DNA from: Rhinopomastus cyanomelas
Taxonomy: Eukaryota > Chordata > Aves > Bucerotiformes > Rhinopomastidae
Direction of reading: 5' to 3'
Assembly (NCBI GenBank): GCA_013400115.1
Contig: VXBP01003664.1
Location: 30,466 to 94,465, forward strand
DNA length: 64,000 nt
The notes under the pieces are model-generated. The model had not been told where the DNA came from, did no database searches, and worked only from the letters and a program-made list of their open reading frames with translations. Positions 11,125 through 22,190 of the stretch are shown here, piece after piece. The translations under genes were made by a program, and so were the position numbers. Within the stretch, counting starts at the first letter, position 1. Each line of letters opens with the position of its first letter.

Positions 11125-11637
11125 AATCACAGAACATTAGGGATTGGAAAGGACCTCGAAAGACCAGCCAGTCCAGGCCTCCTGCCACAGCAGGATCCCC
11201 TAGATCCAGTCACACAGGAACATGGCCAGGAGTGTTTGAAACAGCTCCAGAGAAGGAGACTCCACAGCCCCCCTGGGCAGCCGCTGCCAGGGCTCTGGAA
11301 CCCTCACTGGGAAGAAGGTCCTTCTCATATTGATGTGGAACCTCCTCTGGTCCAGCTGACACCCACTGGCCCTTGCCCTATCACTAGATGACCTTGAGCA
11401 GAGCCTGGCTCCATCCTCCTGACACCCACTCTTCACATATTTATAGACATTATTAGGATCACCCCTCAGTCTACTCTTCTGCAAACTCGAGACCCAGCTC
11501 CCTCAGCATCTCTTCATCAGAGAGGTGCTCCTCTTCCTTCATCATCTTTGTTGCCCTGTGCTGGACTTCCTCCAGCAGCTCTGTGTCCTTCTTGAACTGA
11601 GGGGCCCAGAACTGGACACAAGACTCCAGCCGTGGAG
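11125..11637 (-). mobile_element. CR1 fragment with 3' end
   Basis: About 510 bp antisense, from the tail at 11125 to the TGGACACAAGACTCCAGCC block. It lies about 50 bp from an opposite-strand tail at 10984-11073. Confidence 0.92.
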
Positions 11638-11690
11638 TATCTGTATGTGGCTCAGTTCTTAATCCTGTAGTTCTTAATCTCACAGAATCA

Positions 11691-11922
11691 ACAAGGGGAG
11701 GGTTAGACTGGACATCGGGAAGAAATTCTTCCTGGACAGAGTGGTCAGGCCCTGGAATGAGCTGCCCAGGGTGGTGGTTGAGTCCCCATCCCTAGAAGTG
11801 CTTAAAAGTCATTTAGATGTAGTGTTGGGGTATCTCATCTGGGGTGACCTTGTAGAGTAGGGTTGATGGTTGGACTTGAGGATCCCAGGGGTCTTTCCCA
11901 ACCTGAGTGATTCTACAATCCT
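11691..11922 (+). mobile_element. CR1 fragment, different subfamily
   Basis: Sense block with AGACTGGACATCGGGAAGAA and CCTGAGTGATTCTACAATCC end, unlike the more numerous copies around it. Confidence 0.85.
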
Positions 11923-11927
11923 ATTGA

Positions 11928-12028
11928 CCTGTGAGACTTGTCTCCACCTCTCTACAGTGTCCCTTAGGGTAGTTGCAGAGGGTAAGAAGGTCTCCCTTCA
12001 GTTTCCTCTTCTTCAAACTAAGCATTTG
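11928..12028 (-). mobile_element. CR1 internal fragment
   Basis: Antisense block with CTCCACCTCTCTACAGTGTC and GGTCTCCCTTCAG, no tail. Confidence 0.75.
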
Positions 12029-12093
12029 AGTCTGAAAAGGTGTTTAAAAACAGTGGGAAAGGTACATTAGGTTGGAACCTTCTATTACATTAG

Positions 12094-12268
12094 CTCTGGA
12101 ACAGGCTGCCCAGGGGGGCTGTGGAGTCTCCTTCTCTGGAGAGGTTTCAAACCCACCTGGACATGTTGCTGTGTGACTGGATCTAGAGGAATCTTGCTGT
12201 GGCAGGGGGATTGGACTGGATGATCTTTTGAGGTCCCTTCCAACCCCTAATGTTCTGTGACTCTTTGA
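12094..12268 (+). mobile_element. CR1 3' fragment
   Basis: Sense from GGAACAGGCTGCCCAGG to TGTTCTGTGACTCTTTGAT. Confidence 0.9.
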
Positions 12269-13111
12269 TTAGAGGGTAGACGTTAGCTCAGAAGAGAAGC
12301 CTGTAGGGGGTTTTTTTTAATTCGCAGTTGACTTTTAAACCCAACTTCTCTTAGTGGAGACTCGCTGAGGGGCCCAAGGTGAAAGACAATCTGCTCACTA
12401 ATGCGCTGTAAAGTTGGGGTGTGGGGGGAAGAAAATTCTGTAAATGAGGCAGGAGGGTGCTTTTTTTTTCCAAGAGTCAATTCTAATTTCCTGAATTTTC
12501 ATAGGGAAGGAGGGGGGAGAGGTTTATTCTTTCCTCCTAATTCCTCTCCATAATCAATTGTTCTGCTGTAATAGCTGATGTAGGTGACAAACTGTTGACA
12601 GCAAGTAATTTAATTGTTTAGCTTTCTGATACATTGGAGCCTTTGGAGAGCAGCCCCCTGCTTCTAAGTGCCATTAAACTTCTCAAAATGCCCATCCTTG
12701 CATGGGGAAGAGGTCTCGCTGTGCCCATTGGACTGGTCACACCTGGCTGCTCCTTGGCACTGCAGGATCGGGTCTGTCCCTGTGACACGAACATGGGAAC
12801 AGCTCACAATCGGAGCTCTGTTGGCCCCCATCCAAAGTAACCGCTTGACTTCAGCACCACTGCTGTGGCTGGATGGGTGCTTGGCGTGATGGAGAGCAGG
12901 GCCGGGGGGGGCCCCCTGTTGAACATTCACAAGTGACTTGTCGGCATCAAGAAAAACAAATTAACAAGCTTCCAGAAAGGATTTTGACTCCTGGAACAGT
13001 AAGATTGGGGGTGGCTTTTTTCAATCCTCTTTCTGCTTTCTTCCCTTATACTCAAAATCTTTCCATCTTGGTTTTGTTTGGGGGGGGTGGATATTTAAGC
13101 CATTAAGCCTA

Positions 13112-13157
13112 TGGTTCGAGGTCCCTTCCAACCTCTGACGTTCTGTGAGTCCGTGAT
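13112..13157 (+). mobile_element. CR1 tail remnant
   Basis: About 46 bp: TCGAGGTCCCTTCCAACCTC and a TTCTGTGAGTCCGTGATG end. Confidence 0.75.
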
Positions 13158-13218
13158 GTTACCCTTAGACGATGCAGTGCTTGTAGAAGTGGGGTCCGTG
13201 TGCTGGCTGCGCCTGTCT

Positions 13219-13230
13219 CCTATCGATAGG
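13219..13230. promoter_or_regulatory. Palindrome CCTATCGATAGG
   Basis: A perfect 12-bp palindrome made of two divergent GATA cores around ATCGAT, with further GATAG, CTTATC and TTATC motifs between 13231 and 13450. Candidate GATA or CUX/ONECUT-type site cluster; binding is inference. Confidence 0.3.
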
Positions 13231-15248
13231 CGATAGAGCAGCACGGAGAACAGCCCGTGTGAAGGCAGGTGAAGGGAGGGGAGCTGGGCAGGCTGCTCAG
13301 CACATAAAACCACCCTCTCCCTTATCACCCTGAGAGCCGCTTCCCTGCCACCACCACCTTGGCTCTTCAGGAGAGCGGGGCGGGAGGCAGAGCTATCTCC
13401 CCAGGCTGGGCAGAGCTAGATAGTGGCCGAGCCGCGCACACTTATCGCCTGGCGCAGTGGGCGTAATGGGAACTGGAAATAGCTCTAAAATAAAGTTGCA
13501 GGGGAATTAACTTCTGAAGGGTGGAAATCCTTGGAGGAAGGGGAGGGGGGGTTTGGGGATCTGTGCAGAATTAGAATCAGGCTGGTGGTTGGTCCTGCTC
13601 TGTTCCTGGGGAGTTGAAAGCCTCAGGTTGGCCAAGTCGGCTTCTTTTTCACTTCCTCCTTGAAGAATTAAAGCTGTTGTTGGGGCTGGCTCTGATGAGT
13701 TTGGGCTTGGAAGCACACTCCCAATGGAGTTGGGAAGGATGGTTTTGAAGGATGGTCCGTGTCACAACCCCTGCCTGCAATGCACTGTGTCTTTGGGCTG
13801 ACCTCACTGGGCTGTACTGGTGCAGAAAGCACCCGGCACCTTGCTGTGCCTCTCTTTGCTGCTGGATGAGCCTGGCAGAGCTAAAACTACAGCCTGGCTT
13901 GAGGCTGCTGAGCCTTTTGAACCCAGCTCCTGGACCTTGGTGAAACCACATAGACATCACATGGGCAACTGGAGACCCCTGCCAGGAGGTCCTGTCTTCC
14001 CCACACTGGCTCAGCAGAGTGTTTTGCTTCTGCTCCTGTGCAGTCAGCAGTAGGGAAGCCCCTGGGGTGCCCTCTGAAATCCAGAGGGATGGAAGCTGCC
14101 TTTAAAGCCTTTTTGATGGAGTAGGGGAGGGAACTGTCTGGAGGTGGTCGGGCATTTAGTAGCTACAAGGCACAGTGAGAAGAGGACCTGTGTGCAGTGG
14201 GGATAGCCAGCTGCTCCTTGTAAATCCAGTTGGCTGTTCCCTGTAAATCCAGCTGTTTTCTCCCCTGGGTTTCCAAATCTAGAGGGCAGGATGCTTTGTT
14301 ACTGGTTGGCAGGCAGGAGTGGGCTCACTCCAGTATTTCATTTGCTCTTCTTCCCAAGACTAGCCTTAGAAACCAGGCTGCAAAAGCACCCCTGAAGCAC
14401 AACCTTCATTCATCCTACCTCCCTGGAAAGAGATTTTCCTGAATGGGACAAGACCTACCGGGCCCAAGAACATGTAGTAAATAAAACTCAAACCCAGCGG
14501 TTTCTTTCCCGCACAGAGGGGTCTGGGGCTAGGGCTGGTTTCTGTGTGGGACTTGCTGCGATGCTCCTTTTCCCCTCTGCAGCAGCAGTGGCCCAGCTCT
14601 GGTGAAGCCCAAAGACGTTGCTCAAACCCACTGCCTCGAGGGTGGAAGAGAAAACAGCTCCCTAATAAAAACTCTGGGGGCTGCTGTGTGAATGGGGGTG
14701 GAAACAGAGCCTGGCATCTGTTTCTTCTCGACTTCAATGACTCTGCACCGCGTTGTCCCCTGCATTTGCTTTCTGGTGATAAATTGCAGCGCGGTTCCGA
14801 CAGGGGTGGAGTGATTAAGCTCAGATGTCTTATTAAGATCTCTCCTCTCCAAAATGTCATGTTGTCTTGATGTTTAAAGGTCTCTGTTGTGCGACAAACA
14901 CGGCATTGTGGCGAGCAGCAGGCTCGCTGGTGCAGGCGGGCAGGACCGGCGTGGTCCTGCTGGGAAGCGTGTGGAGGGGGAGGATTGACAGCTCCCCCTT
15001 TCTGCAGCTGGGGTCCAAACCCTACTGATGGCCCTGTGGGGTGGAATGAGCGATGTGGGGCCTGCAGTGGAAATTGCTGGTCGCTCCAGCCCTCTGTCTT
15101 GTGGGTCAGCCCAACCACTGGTGCCACCAAATAGGCCCAGCAGCAGGTTTGCAGCCCCTGGTTTGCTGTTTAAGCTGCCTGTTCACACCAGCTGCAGCCT
15201 GATGTCCTTGCTCTGTCCTATAGCACTGCCCGAGATATGTGGGTACCT

Positions 15249-15360
15249 GGAGCTGCAGCTTGCGCTGGACCTGAGTGATGAAACCCTGGTGCTTACTTGG
15301 AGCTGCAGCTCATGCAGGACCTGAAGGATGAAACCCTGGAGCTGCAGCTCAGGCAGGACT
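15249..15360 (+). repeat. Short tandem repeat with GGAGCTGCAGCT cores
   Basis: Three copies of GGAGCTGCAGCT at 15249, 15299 and 15338, separated by a related GCAGGACCTGAAGGATGAAA segment. Unit spacings of 50 and 39 bp show an internal deletion in the last unit. Confidence 0.8.
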
Positions 15361-16199
15361 AACATGTAGTCTGAGGGCTATGTGCTTGGAAGTGGCTCTT
15401 TGATGGATGGAAGGGTCTTTTAAAGCCTCCTTAAGCCTCCTGACCCTGAGGCCAGCCCTTTGCAGAGCCTTAGGCTGCAATATTCTTGCTGCTGGCCACT
15501 GGGTGTTGAAGACTGGACTCCAGTTCAGGTCTCTCTGTAGCACTGAGGACAGATCAGTGCTCTTTCAATGCTGAAGTGAAGCATCTGGGTACAGGGAGAG
15601 CCTGGCAGCAAAGCAAGTCCCAAAGGGCCTTACAGGGAGTAGGGGAGGCTGGTGGCTTGGTTGCTCTCCTGGCCATGGTGCTTTTGGCCTTGCTTGCCCA
15701 TCTGCAAGGACAGCAGGTTTGGGAGCCTGCAGGGGAAGCGGGGCTGTCGCACGGAAGTCACCAGTGTGTCTGCTGCACCCCCCAGCGATGACTGGGGCTG
15801 GGTGGGGGGGACGCCCACCTTCCCTTCGTTGGAAAAACCCCTCACTCTGCTCTGTCTGAAGTTTCTCGAACCGCCTCCTCGAAGCAAATTGCTCCTCTGT
15901 TCCGCGCATCTGGGGTTTTTTTTTGGTGGGGACTGAGAGAGAGGCAGGAGAGGAGCATCTGTTGGCTCCTTGTTTCCCAACAGCAGATCCCTGCTGCCAC
16001 CCCGTGGCCTCGACCGGGAAGTTTGAAGGAGCGATGCTCCATGGTCTGAGCCCTCCTCATCCTCCCGAACACTACCGGGCTGGACCCATCAGGAGGGTGC
16101 AGAGCTCCGAGCTCTGCTTGTTCTGGTTCCACAGGGGCAGGGAGCCCGCAGCAGCGAACAAGATGTTTGGAAGAAATTTGACTTCGAGCTCTTCACATC

Positions 16200-16570
16200 A
16201 GAACCACAGGGATGATGGAGGGAGCATCTCCCTGCTGAGGGAGCTGGGGCTCTTGAGCTGGGAAAAAAGGAGACTGAAGGGTGACCCCATGAATGTTGAT
16301 CAATATGGAAAGGGCAGGTGTCTGGAGGAGGGAGCCAGGCTCTGCTCAGGGGCACCCAGTGATGGGACAAGGGACAGTGGGTGTGAGCTGGGACAGAGGA
16401 GGTTCCACATCAGAGTGAGAAGGACCTTCTTCCCAGTGAGGGTGCCAGAGCCCTGTCAGGGGCTGCCCAGGGCGGACTGTGGAGTCTCTGTGCTGATTTA
16501 GGATCCTACCCTGGCAGGTGGGGTTGGACTGGGTGATCTTCAGAAGTCACTTCCAATCCTGTGGTTGTGA
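16200..16570 (+). mobile_element. CR1 3' fragment
   Basis: Sense from ACCACAGGGATGATGGAGG to a diverged tail. An internal deletion joins GACTGTGGAGTCTC to the tail. Confidence 0.9.
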
Positions 16571-17059
16571 TCTCGGGAGCAGGGTTGGGTGTGATTTAGC
16601 TTTAGAGCTGAAATATCTGGATGTCCTGCATCAGCCACCTCCTTCAAGGTTTCTCTGTGCACTTTTGCCCCTGCAGCCTGGAAAACCTAGGAGGAAATAG
16701 GGATGGAAGAAACCTTGATGCTGTCTATTTTTTTTTCTCCCCCCATCCCCCCCCCAAAAGTTTAGACTTGGGGACTTCATTTTCTGAGCAGTTAAGCTTT
16801 TTCTTCTGTCTCTGATTTGTCAGTCTCCTCCTCCTGCAGTCTGGGGGCCTTTCCATGAATTTAAGGAGCTCTCTGCACTGGCAACAAGGGTCAGCTGCCC
16901 TCAGAGCCAGTCTGGGGAAGGGGAACTGGGGCTGACACCCAATAGGACTGTGATGCAGCTGCTCTCTGATTAAGCCCCTGTGCTAAGGATGTGTGAACAG
17001 CCTGGTGACAGGGGTTTCTCTTCCTCCTCAAGGGTTTTAGGGGGTCAGTTTGAGTCAGT
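16571..17059. other. Intergenic, no recognised element
   Basis: About 490 bp between CR1 copies, with T and C homopolymers near 16730-16760. Nothing else seen. Confidence 0.5.
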
Positions 17060-17810
17060 GGGGGTGTTAGCTCTAGTGCACACTGCTGGCTCATGTTGAG
17101 CCTTTTGTCCACAACGCACCCCCATGTCCCTCTCCTCAGGGCTACTCTGCAATCAGTCACTGCCCAGTCTGTACTTGTGCCTAGTATTGCCTCGACCCAG
17201 ATGCAGGACCTTACACTTGGTCTTGTTGAACCCCATCAGGTTGGCTTGTGCCCACCTCTCCAGCCTGTCCAGGTCCCTCTGGATGGCATCCCTGCCCTCC
17301 AGTGTGTCTGCTGCACCACACAGCTTGGTGTCATCAGCAAACTTGCTGAGGGTGCACTCAGTGCCTCTGTCCATGTCACCTACAAAGACGTTGAACAAGA
17401 CTTGTCCCAGTACTGATCCCTGAGGGACTCCACTTGTCACTGACCTCCACCTGGACACGTATCCATCGATGACTACTCTCTGGGTGTGGCCATCAAGCCA
17501 GTTCTTTACCCATCTAGTGGTCCACCCATCAAAGCCATGTTCCACCAGCTTGGAAACCAGAATGTGGTGTGGGACAGTGTCAAAGGCTTTGCTGAGATCC
17601 AGGTAAACAACATCAGTTGCCCGCCCCTCATCCACTAATGTCGTGACCTGTTTGTGGAAGGCCACCAGATTTGTCAGGCAGGATTTGCCCATGGTGAAGC
17701 CATGCTGGTTGTTCCAAATCACCTCTTCACAAATCTCTTGTCTCAGTAGTGTCTTCACGAGGATCTACTCCACGATCTTACCAGGCACAGAGGTGAGACT
17801 GATTGACTGA
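17060..17810 (-). mobile_element. CR1 fragment with reverse-transcriptase coding region
   Basis: The best-preserved CR1 open reading frame in the window. An antisense frame of about 200 codons (17153-17758) is open and carries RT landmarks: a NNQHGF start, LDLSKAFDTVPH (first catalytic Asp), SGVPQGSVLG, and FADDTKL (catalytic Asp pair). The element is 5'-truncated, so no endonuclease domain or complete ORF2 is present. It lacks the common tail and belongs to a different subfamily from most copies here. Confidence 0.92.
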
Positions 17811-17946
17811 GAAGGTCACCTGCCCTGCCAACCTCCCTCCTACCCCTTTCCCCAATGATTTTAGCCTCCACCTAGAAAACTCCCTTTGGGTACTGTTGAT
17901 CTTCATGGAATGCTTTAGGCTGGGAGAGCTCAGAGCTCCCCCAGTG

Positions 17947-18095
17947 CCAACCCCCTGCCATGGTGCAGCGACACCTCTCATCAGACCAAGGTGCCCACAG
18001 CCCCATCCATCTTGGCCTTGGATGCTGCCAGGGATGATGGAGCAGCCACTGCCTCCCTGCACAACCTGTTCCAGGGCCTCAGCAGCCTTGCCAGG
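17947..18095 (-). mobile_element. CR1 fragment
   Basis: Antisense block with AACCCCCTGCCATGG and CCAGGGATGATGGAGCAGCC, typical of an older CR1 subfamily. Confidence 0.75.
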
Positions 18096-18647
18096 AGGGA
18101 CTTGTGCCTCAGATCTCATCTCAATCTCCTTCCTTTCAGGAGCTGAGAGCGCAGCGGAGCAGCCGCGAGCCCAGCTCACGTGCTGTGGGAAGTCACTCGT
18201 TTCGTGCCCTGGGCTCCTCCGAGGACAGAAGCTCCTCTTTGACGAGCCCCTTAATTAGCCAGAAAGTTGGGTCATAACCACTGCTATGTCTGCCCTCGTG
18301 GCCGATGGGCTGCAGGGTGTGTGGAAAATCAAGGCAGCACGATGAGCAGCCAGAGGAGCTTGTGTTCATTTCGGAGAATGAAAGGGGGAGTCTTTTAACC
18401 CTCCTTCCCCCTGTTGATAATGATTTTTCAATACCCTCAGGAAAGGGAGAGAAAGGGGCTCATTTGAGATGCCTTGAAAAAGAATGAGACCATGGCCTTC
18501 CTTGCTAAGCACTGGTGGCTGGGGAGGCAGGCACTTGGCTCCTGGGCTGGTGGCAATGGGCTACTGTGTGGGGTGCCTGGGGCTGTTGAAGGGTTCTGGG
18601 GTCTGCTGGTAATGTGGCAGAGACCTGGCGTTTTGTTTGCAGGGCTA
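18096..18647. other. Intergenic, no recognised element
   Basis: About 550 bp without CR1 or convincing coding content. Confidence 0.5.
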
Positions 18648-18971
18648 GGGACATCAGTGGCATCCTGGCTTGGGTCAGCACTGGTGTGGCCAGCAGTGCT
18701 AGGGATGTCATTTGCCCCCTGTACTGGGCACTGGGGGGGGCCTCCCGTCCAGAACTGGGCCACTCAGTTCAAGAAAGAAGTTGAGGAGCTGGAGAAGATC
18801 CAGAGGAGCAATGAGGCAGGGGAAGGGACTGGAGGGAAAGGCTGATAGGGAGAGGCTGAGAGAGCTGGGGGTGTTTAGCCCAGAGAAGAGGAGTCTCAGG
18901 GGGGACCTTCTCCCTCTCTCCAGCTCCCTGAAGGGAGGCTGCAGTCAGGTGGGGATCCGACTTTTCTCCCC
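18648..18971 (+). mobile_element. CR1 fragment, half of an inverted pair
   Basis: Sense from ACATCAGTGGCATCCTGGC through GAGAGGCTGAGAGAGCTGGG. It meets an antisense copy near 18972, giving an inverted arrangement. Confidence 0.88.
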
Positions 18972-19105
18972 CCTGTCCCTGGGCAGCCTGTTCCACCCCC
19001 GACCACTCTGTCAGGGAAGAGATTTCTCCTGATGGCCAACCTAATCATCCCCTGGCACCGCTTGAGGCCATTTCCTCTTGTCCTGTGGCTGGTGACTGAG
19101 GAGCC
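18972..19105 (-). mobile_element. CR1 fragment
   Basis: Antisense block with GGCAGCCTGTTCCACC and CTTGAGGCCATTTCCTCTTG. Confidence 0.85.
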
Positions 19106-19330
19106 TTTCCACTGGGAAGTTTCTCCTCAGGGTCAACCTAACCCTCCCCTGGGGCAGCTTGAGGCCAGTCCCTCTTGTTCTAGCCCTACTGATCTGTGAG
19201 AAGAGACCGACCCCTACCTCTCTCCAGTGTCCCTTCAGGTAGCTGCAGAGGGTGAGAAGGTCTCCCCTCAGCCTCCTCCTTCTCAGACCAACCAGCCCCA
19301 GCTCCCTCAGCCTGTCCCCACCAGCCCTGA
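19106..19330 (-). mobile_element. CR1 fragment
   Basis: A second antisense copy that repeats part of the preceding one (GTTTCTCCTCAGGGTCAACC), so it is a separate insertion or a duplicated block. Confidence 0.85.
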
Positions 19331-20092
19331 TCTCCGGGCCCTCGTTAATCCCCTCCTCTCTGTGGTTTTAGCACAGAGCGAGGGTCTCCAAGGAGGCGCC
19401 ACCCGAGGTTCATGTGGATTCAGTTAGGGCCATGAAATAGCGATGCCGGGCGAGCGCTCCTGTGCCATTCATCACTGTCTGGCTGGTGGTGGAGGCTGGC
19501 AGATGGAAGAGGCCAGCTGACAGCCCTGCCTGGTAGCCGTAATACGGGAGTGAGTAATGACGAGTGAAAATCCCACCTCACGCCGAGCCCTGCTCTCCCC
19601 CTGCTCCCCACATGTGCTCTTCCACTCAAGCCTGTCCTCTGCTTAGCACTTGCAGCACCTCCAGCCCTGGAAGTGGGAGCCGGGGCTGTTTGCCAGCTGC
19701 TGCGAGGAGAAGTGCCCTTCGTTCCTCCTCAGAGCTCCTGTTCCAGGGCAGAGCCATTTGTCTCCCCAGCAGTAGATTTTCTCTGGTGGCTCTCTCGTGC
19801 CAAGATCGTGTCAGGAAGGCGCTAGGGGAGCGATGGATTTGGAAGACGGATGCCTCACCTGCTCTGTCGCGTTAGTGTCAAGGCACTGAGATCGAGATCG
19901 GTGGGAAAGCTGGGAGACACAGAGAGGAGGAAGGTGCAGACACGAGAGGAAGGCTTTGCAGCGGCTCCGCAGCACCCTGGGGCTGCTGCACCCTTGGGGC
20001 TGCTCACCCTGGGGCTGCTCTTTGGGGTCTGCTTTGTTGGGGTTGAGTAGAGGGGTTGCCTGAAGGCAGGAAGCAGCGCTACACTGCTCATG
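19331..20092. other. Intergenic, no recognised element
   Basis: About 760 bp with no CR1. Short chance frames only. Confidence 0.5.
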
Positions 20093-20135
20093 GAAGGAGG
20101 ACCTGGGGGTGTTGGCTGAGCAAGAGCCAGCAGGG
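20093..20135 (+). mobile_element. CR1, 5' piece split by an LTR
   Basis: GGACCTGGGGGTGTTGGCTG through GAGCCAGCAGGG. The element resumes at 20547 after the LTR insertion. Confidence 0.82.
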
Positions 20136-20546
20136 TATAACGAGCTATATATTATTCGTCTGGGGTCCAGGGTTGGTGGAGAGGCATTTTCATGGGAGAT
20201 CTATCAAAGCTTTCACACTCAGACCAATATGATCTCGTAAAAGCCCGGGAACATCCGAGGATGAAGTGACACACACAAGAATACCCAGGAACGAACACTT
20301 TATTAAACAAAGCCACTAACTTATATAGACTTCACATAACCCTCCTCATGGGCAGTGCTATTGGTCAGACGACACACCTCCCATGTCCTTTACTGGCACA
20401 AGGTAGCTGTCCATACACCTGCAGACAGCAGACAGTCCAGCCCTGCACCTTGTGCAGCCCCTAAAACCTTCCCCTGCTGCGTTTCGCTGTTAACAAGGTC
20501 CTCCAGCATTAGGACTGGATTGTTCACGCACTCATGTTCCCCTACA
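20136..20546 (-). mobile_element. Solo LTR of an endogenous retrovirus, inserted in a CR1
   Basis: 411 bp, minus orientation, starting TGTAGGGGAAC at 20546. In order it has a CCAAT box (ACCAATAGC), a TATA box (CTATATAAG), and AATAAA followed by a GT-rich stretch, the U3-R-U5 layout of an LTR. The end reads TTATA instead of the expected TTACA, a one-base change. A 6-bp direct repeat GCAGGG (20130-20135 and 20547-20552) flanks it, and the CR1 reads through if the LTR and one repeat are removed. No retroviral coding sequence is present. Confidence 0.82.
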
Positions 20547-21168
20547 GCAGGGTACCTGGGGGGCCAAGAGGGCCAGTGGCATCCTGGCCTGGATCAGGAA
20601 TTGTGTTGCTAGTAGGTCCAGAGAGGTGTTTGTCCCCCCCGCACTGGGTGCTGATGAGGTCTCATCTCGAGTGCTGGGGTCAGTTCTGGGCACCTCAGTA
20701 CAAGATGGACACTGAGGGGCTGGAGTGGGTGCAGAGAAGGGCATTGGAGCTGGGGAGGGGTCTGGGGACGGGGCTGATGGGGAGAGGCTGAGGGAGCTGG
20801 AGCTGGTTGGTCTGAAGAAGAGGAGGCTGAAGGCAAACCTTCTCACCCTCTACAACTACCTGAAGGGACACTGGAGAGAGGTGGGGGTCAGTCTCTTCTC
20901 AAAATGAACAAGGGACAGGACAAGAGTAAATGGCCTCAAGCTGCCCCAGGAGATGTTTAGGTTGGCCATGAGGAAAAACTTTTTTACTGAAAGGGTTATC
21001 AGGTGTTGGAAGGTCTTGCCCAGGAAGGCGGTGAAGTCCCCATCTGTGGAGGTATTTAAGAGTTGGGTAGACGTGGCACTGAAGGATCTGGTGTAACTGA
21101 GAGCTTGTTAAGTTAGGCTGACACTTGGTCTTGATGGCCTTAGGAGTCTAATCTGGGTGATTCTGTGG
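20547..21168 (+). mobile_element. CR1, 3' piece after the LTR
   Basis: Continues the copy begun at 20093 (GGGCCAGTGGCATCCTGGC) to the tail AATCTGGGTGATTCTGTGG. Confidence 0.88.
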
Positions 21169-21183
21169 AGCAGCACTGTTGCC

Positions 21184-21262
21184 CAGCCTGGGACCTAACA
21201 TCACCCCAGCATCCAGCCCAGGGCACTAAGGGCCACAGCTAGCATGTCCTTCAACATCTCCA
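21184..21262 (-). mobile_element. CR1 fragment
   Basis: Antisense block GACCTAACATCACCCCAGC through TTCAACATCTCCAGG. Confidence 0.75.
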
Positions 21263-21263
21263 G

Positions 21264-21641
21264 GGCTGAGCTCTGAACAGCCTGGAGAAAATGCTCTGGA
21301 GGGACCTCCTAGCAACCTTCCAAAGCTTGCAAGGGGCTATCAGAGGCTGAGGAAGACTCTTCCCAAGAGCAGGGAACAATAGGACGAGAGGTCCTGGTTT
21401 GAAGCTGGAAAAGGGCAGAGTGAGGCTGGACAGGGGGAAAAAGTTGTTGAACCTGAGGGTGGGGGATCCCTGGAACAGGCTGCTCAGAAAGGGGATGGAG
21501 ATCCCATTCCTGGAGCTGTTCAAGCTCAGGCTGGCTGGGGCTCTGGGCAACTGGGTATGGGGAGTGATGGCCTTGCTTAGTGCAGGGATGTTGGACTGAA
21601 TGCCTTTGAAGGTCCCTTCCAACCCTGTGATTTTATGATTC
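21264..21641 (+). mobile_element. CR1 fragment with 3' end
   Basis: Sense from TCTGAACAGCCTGGAG to AAGGTCCCTTCCAACCC and GATTTTATGATTC. Confidence 0.88.
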
Positions 21642-21672
21642 AGATTCCGAAGAAAGTCTTGTGCTGCTGCTC

Positions 21673-22190
21673 ATCATAGAATCATGAATCCCAGGCTGGC
21701 TGAAGGGACCTCAGAAGCATCTCCTCAACATGCTGCCAGGGGCAGCAATGCCTCTCAACCAGACTTGGTTGCTCAAGGCTTCATCCAACCTGGGCTTGAA
21801 CATCTCCAGAGACCTGGGAGCCACAGCCTCTCTGGACAATTGATTCCAGAGTCTCTCCACTCTGGCACTTAGGAAGAACTTCTTCCTAAGTTCTTCCGCT
21901 TAAGAAGAACTTCTTCCCAAGAGCTAATCTGAACCTCCTCTCCTTCAGTTTCAAACCACCTCCCCTTGTCCTATTGCTGGGTTCCCTTGGGAAAAGCTCC
22001 TCTGCAGCCTTCTGGAGGTTCCCTTCTGGTACAGAAAAGCAGCTCTAAGGTCCCTGGGGAGTCTTCTCTTCCCTAGGCTGAAGGACCCCAGCTCCCTCAG
22101 CCTGTCCTCAGAGCAAATGTGCCCAGAGCCCCATCCAACCTGGCCTTGAGCACCTCAGGTAAGGGGGCAACCACAGCCTCCCTGCATGAT
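21673..22190 (-). mobile_element. CR1 fragments, probably two joined
   Basis: Antisense tail at 21673, then a CTTCTTCCTAAGTTCTTCCG region repeated near 21870-21915 (a local duplication). Beyond about 22110 a second subfamily block (AGAGCCCCATCCAACCTGGC) begins. Confidence 0.85.

Larger units (their letters stand above)
12269..16199. other. CR1-poor intergenic stretch with candidate regulatory sequence
   Basis: 3.9 kb with only one 46-bp CR1 remnant. Includes an A/T-rich island (12530-12640, with ATAATCAATTGTT and AATTTAATTG), a GATA-rich palindromic site near 13219 and a short tandem repeat at 15249. The minus-strand frame of 254 codons at 14366 shows no domain and is treated as chance. Confidence 0.5.

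Noticed and set aside
14366..15130. 254-codon minus-strand open frame
   Set aside because: No recognisable domain, low-complexity His/Pro/Ser composition, overlapped by equally long frames on the other strand. Chance frame in GC-rich DNA.
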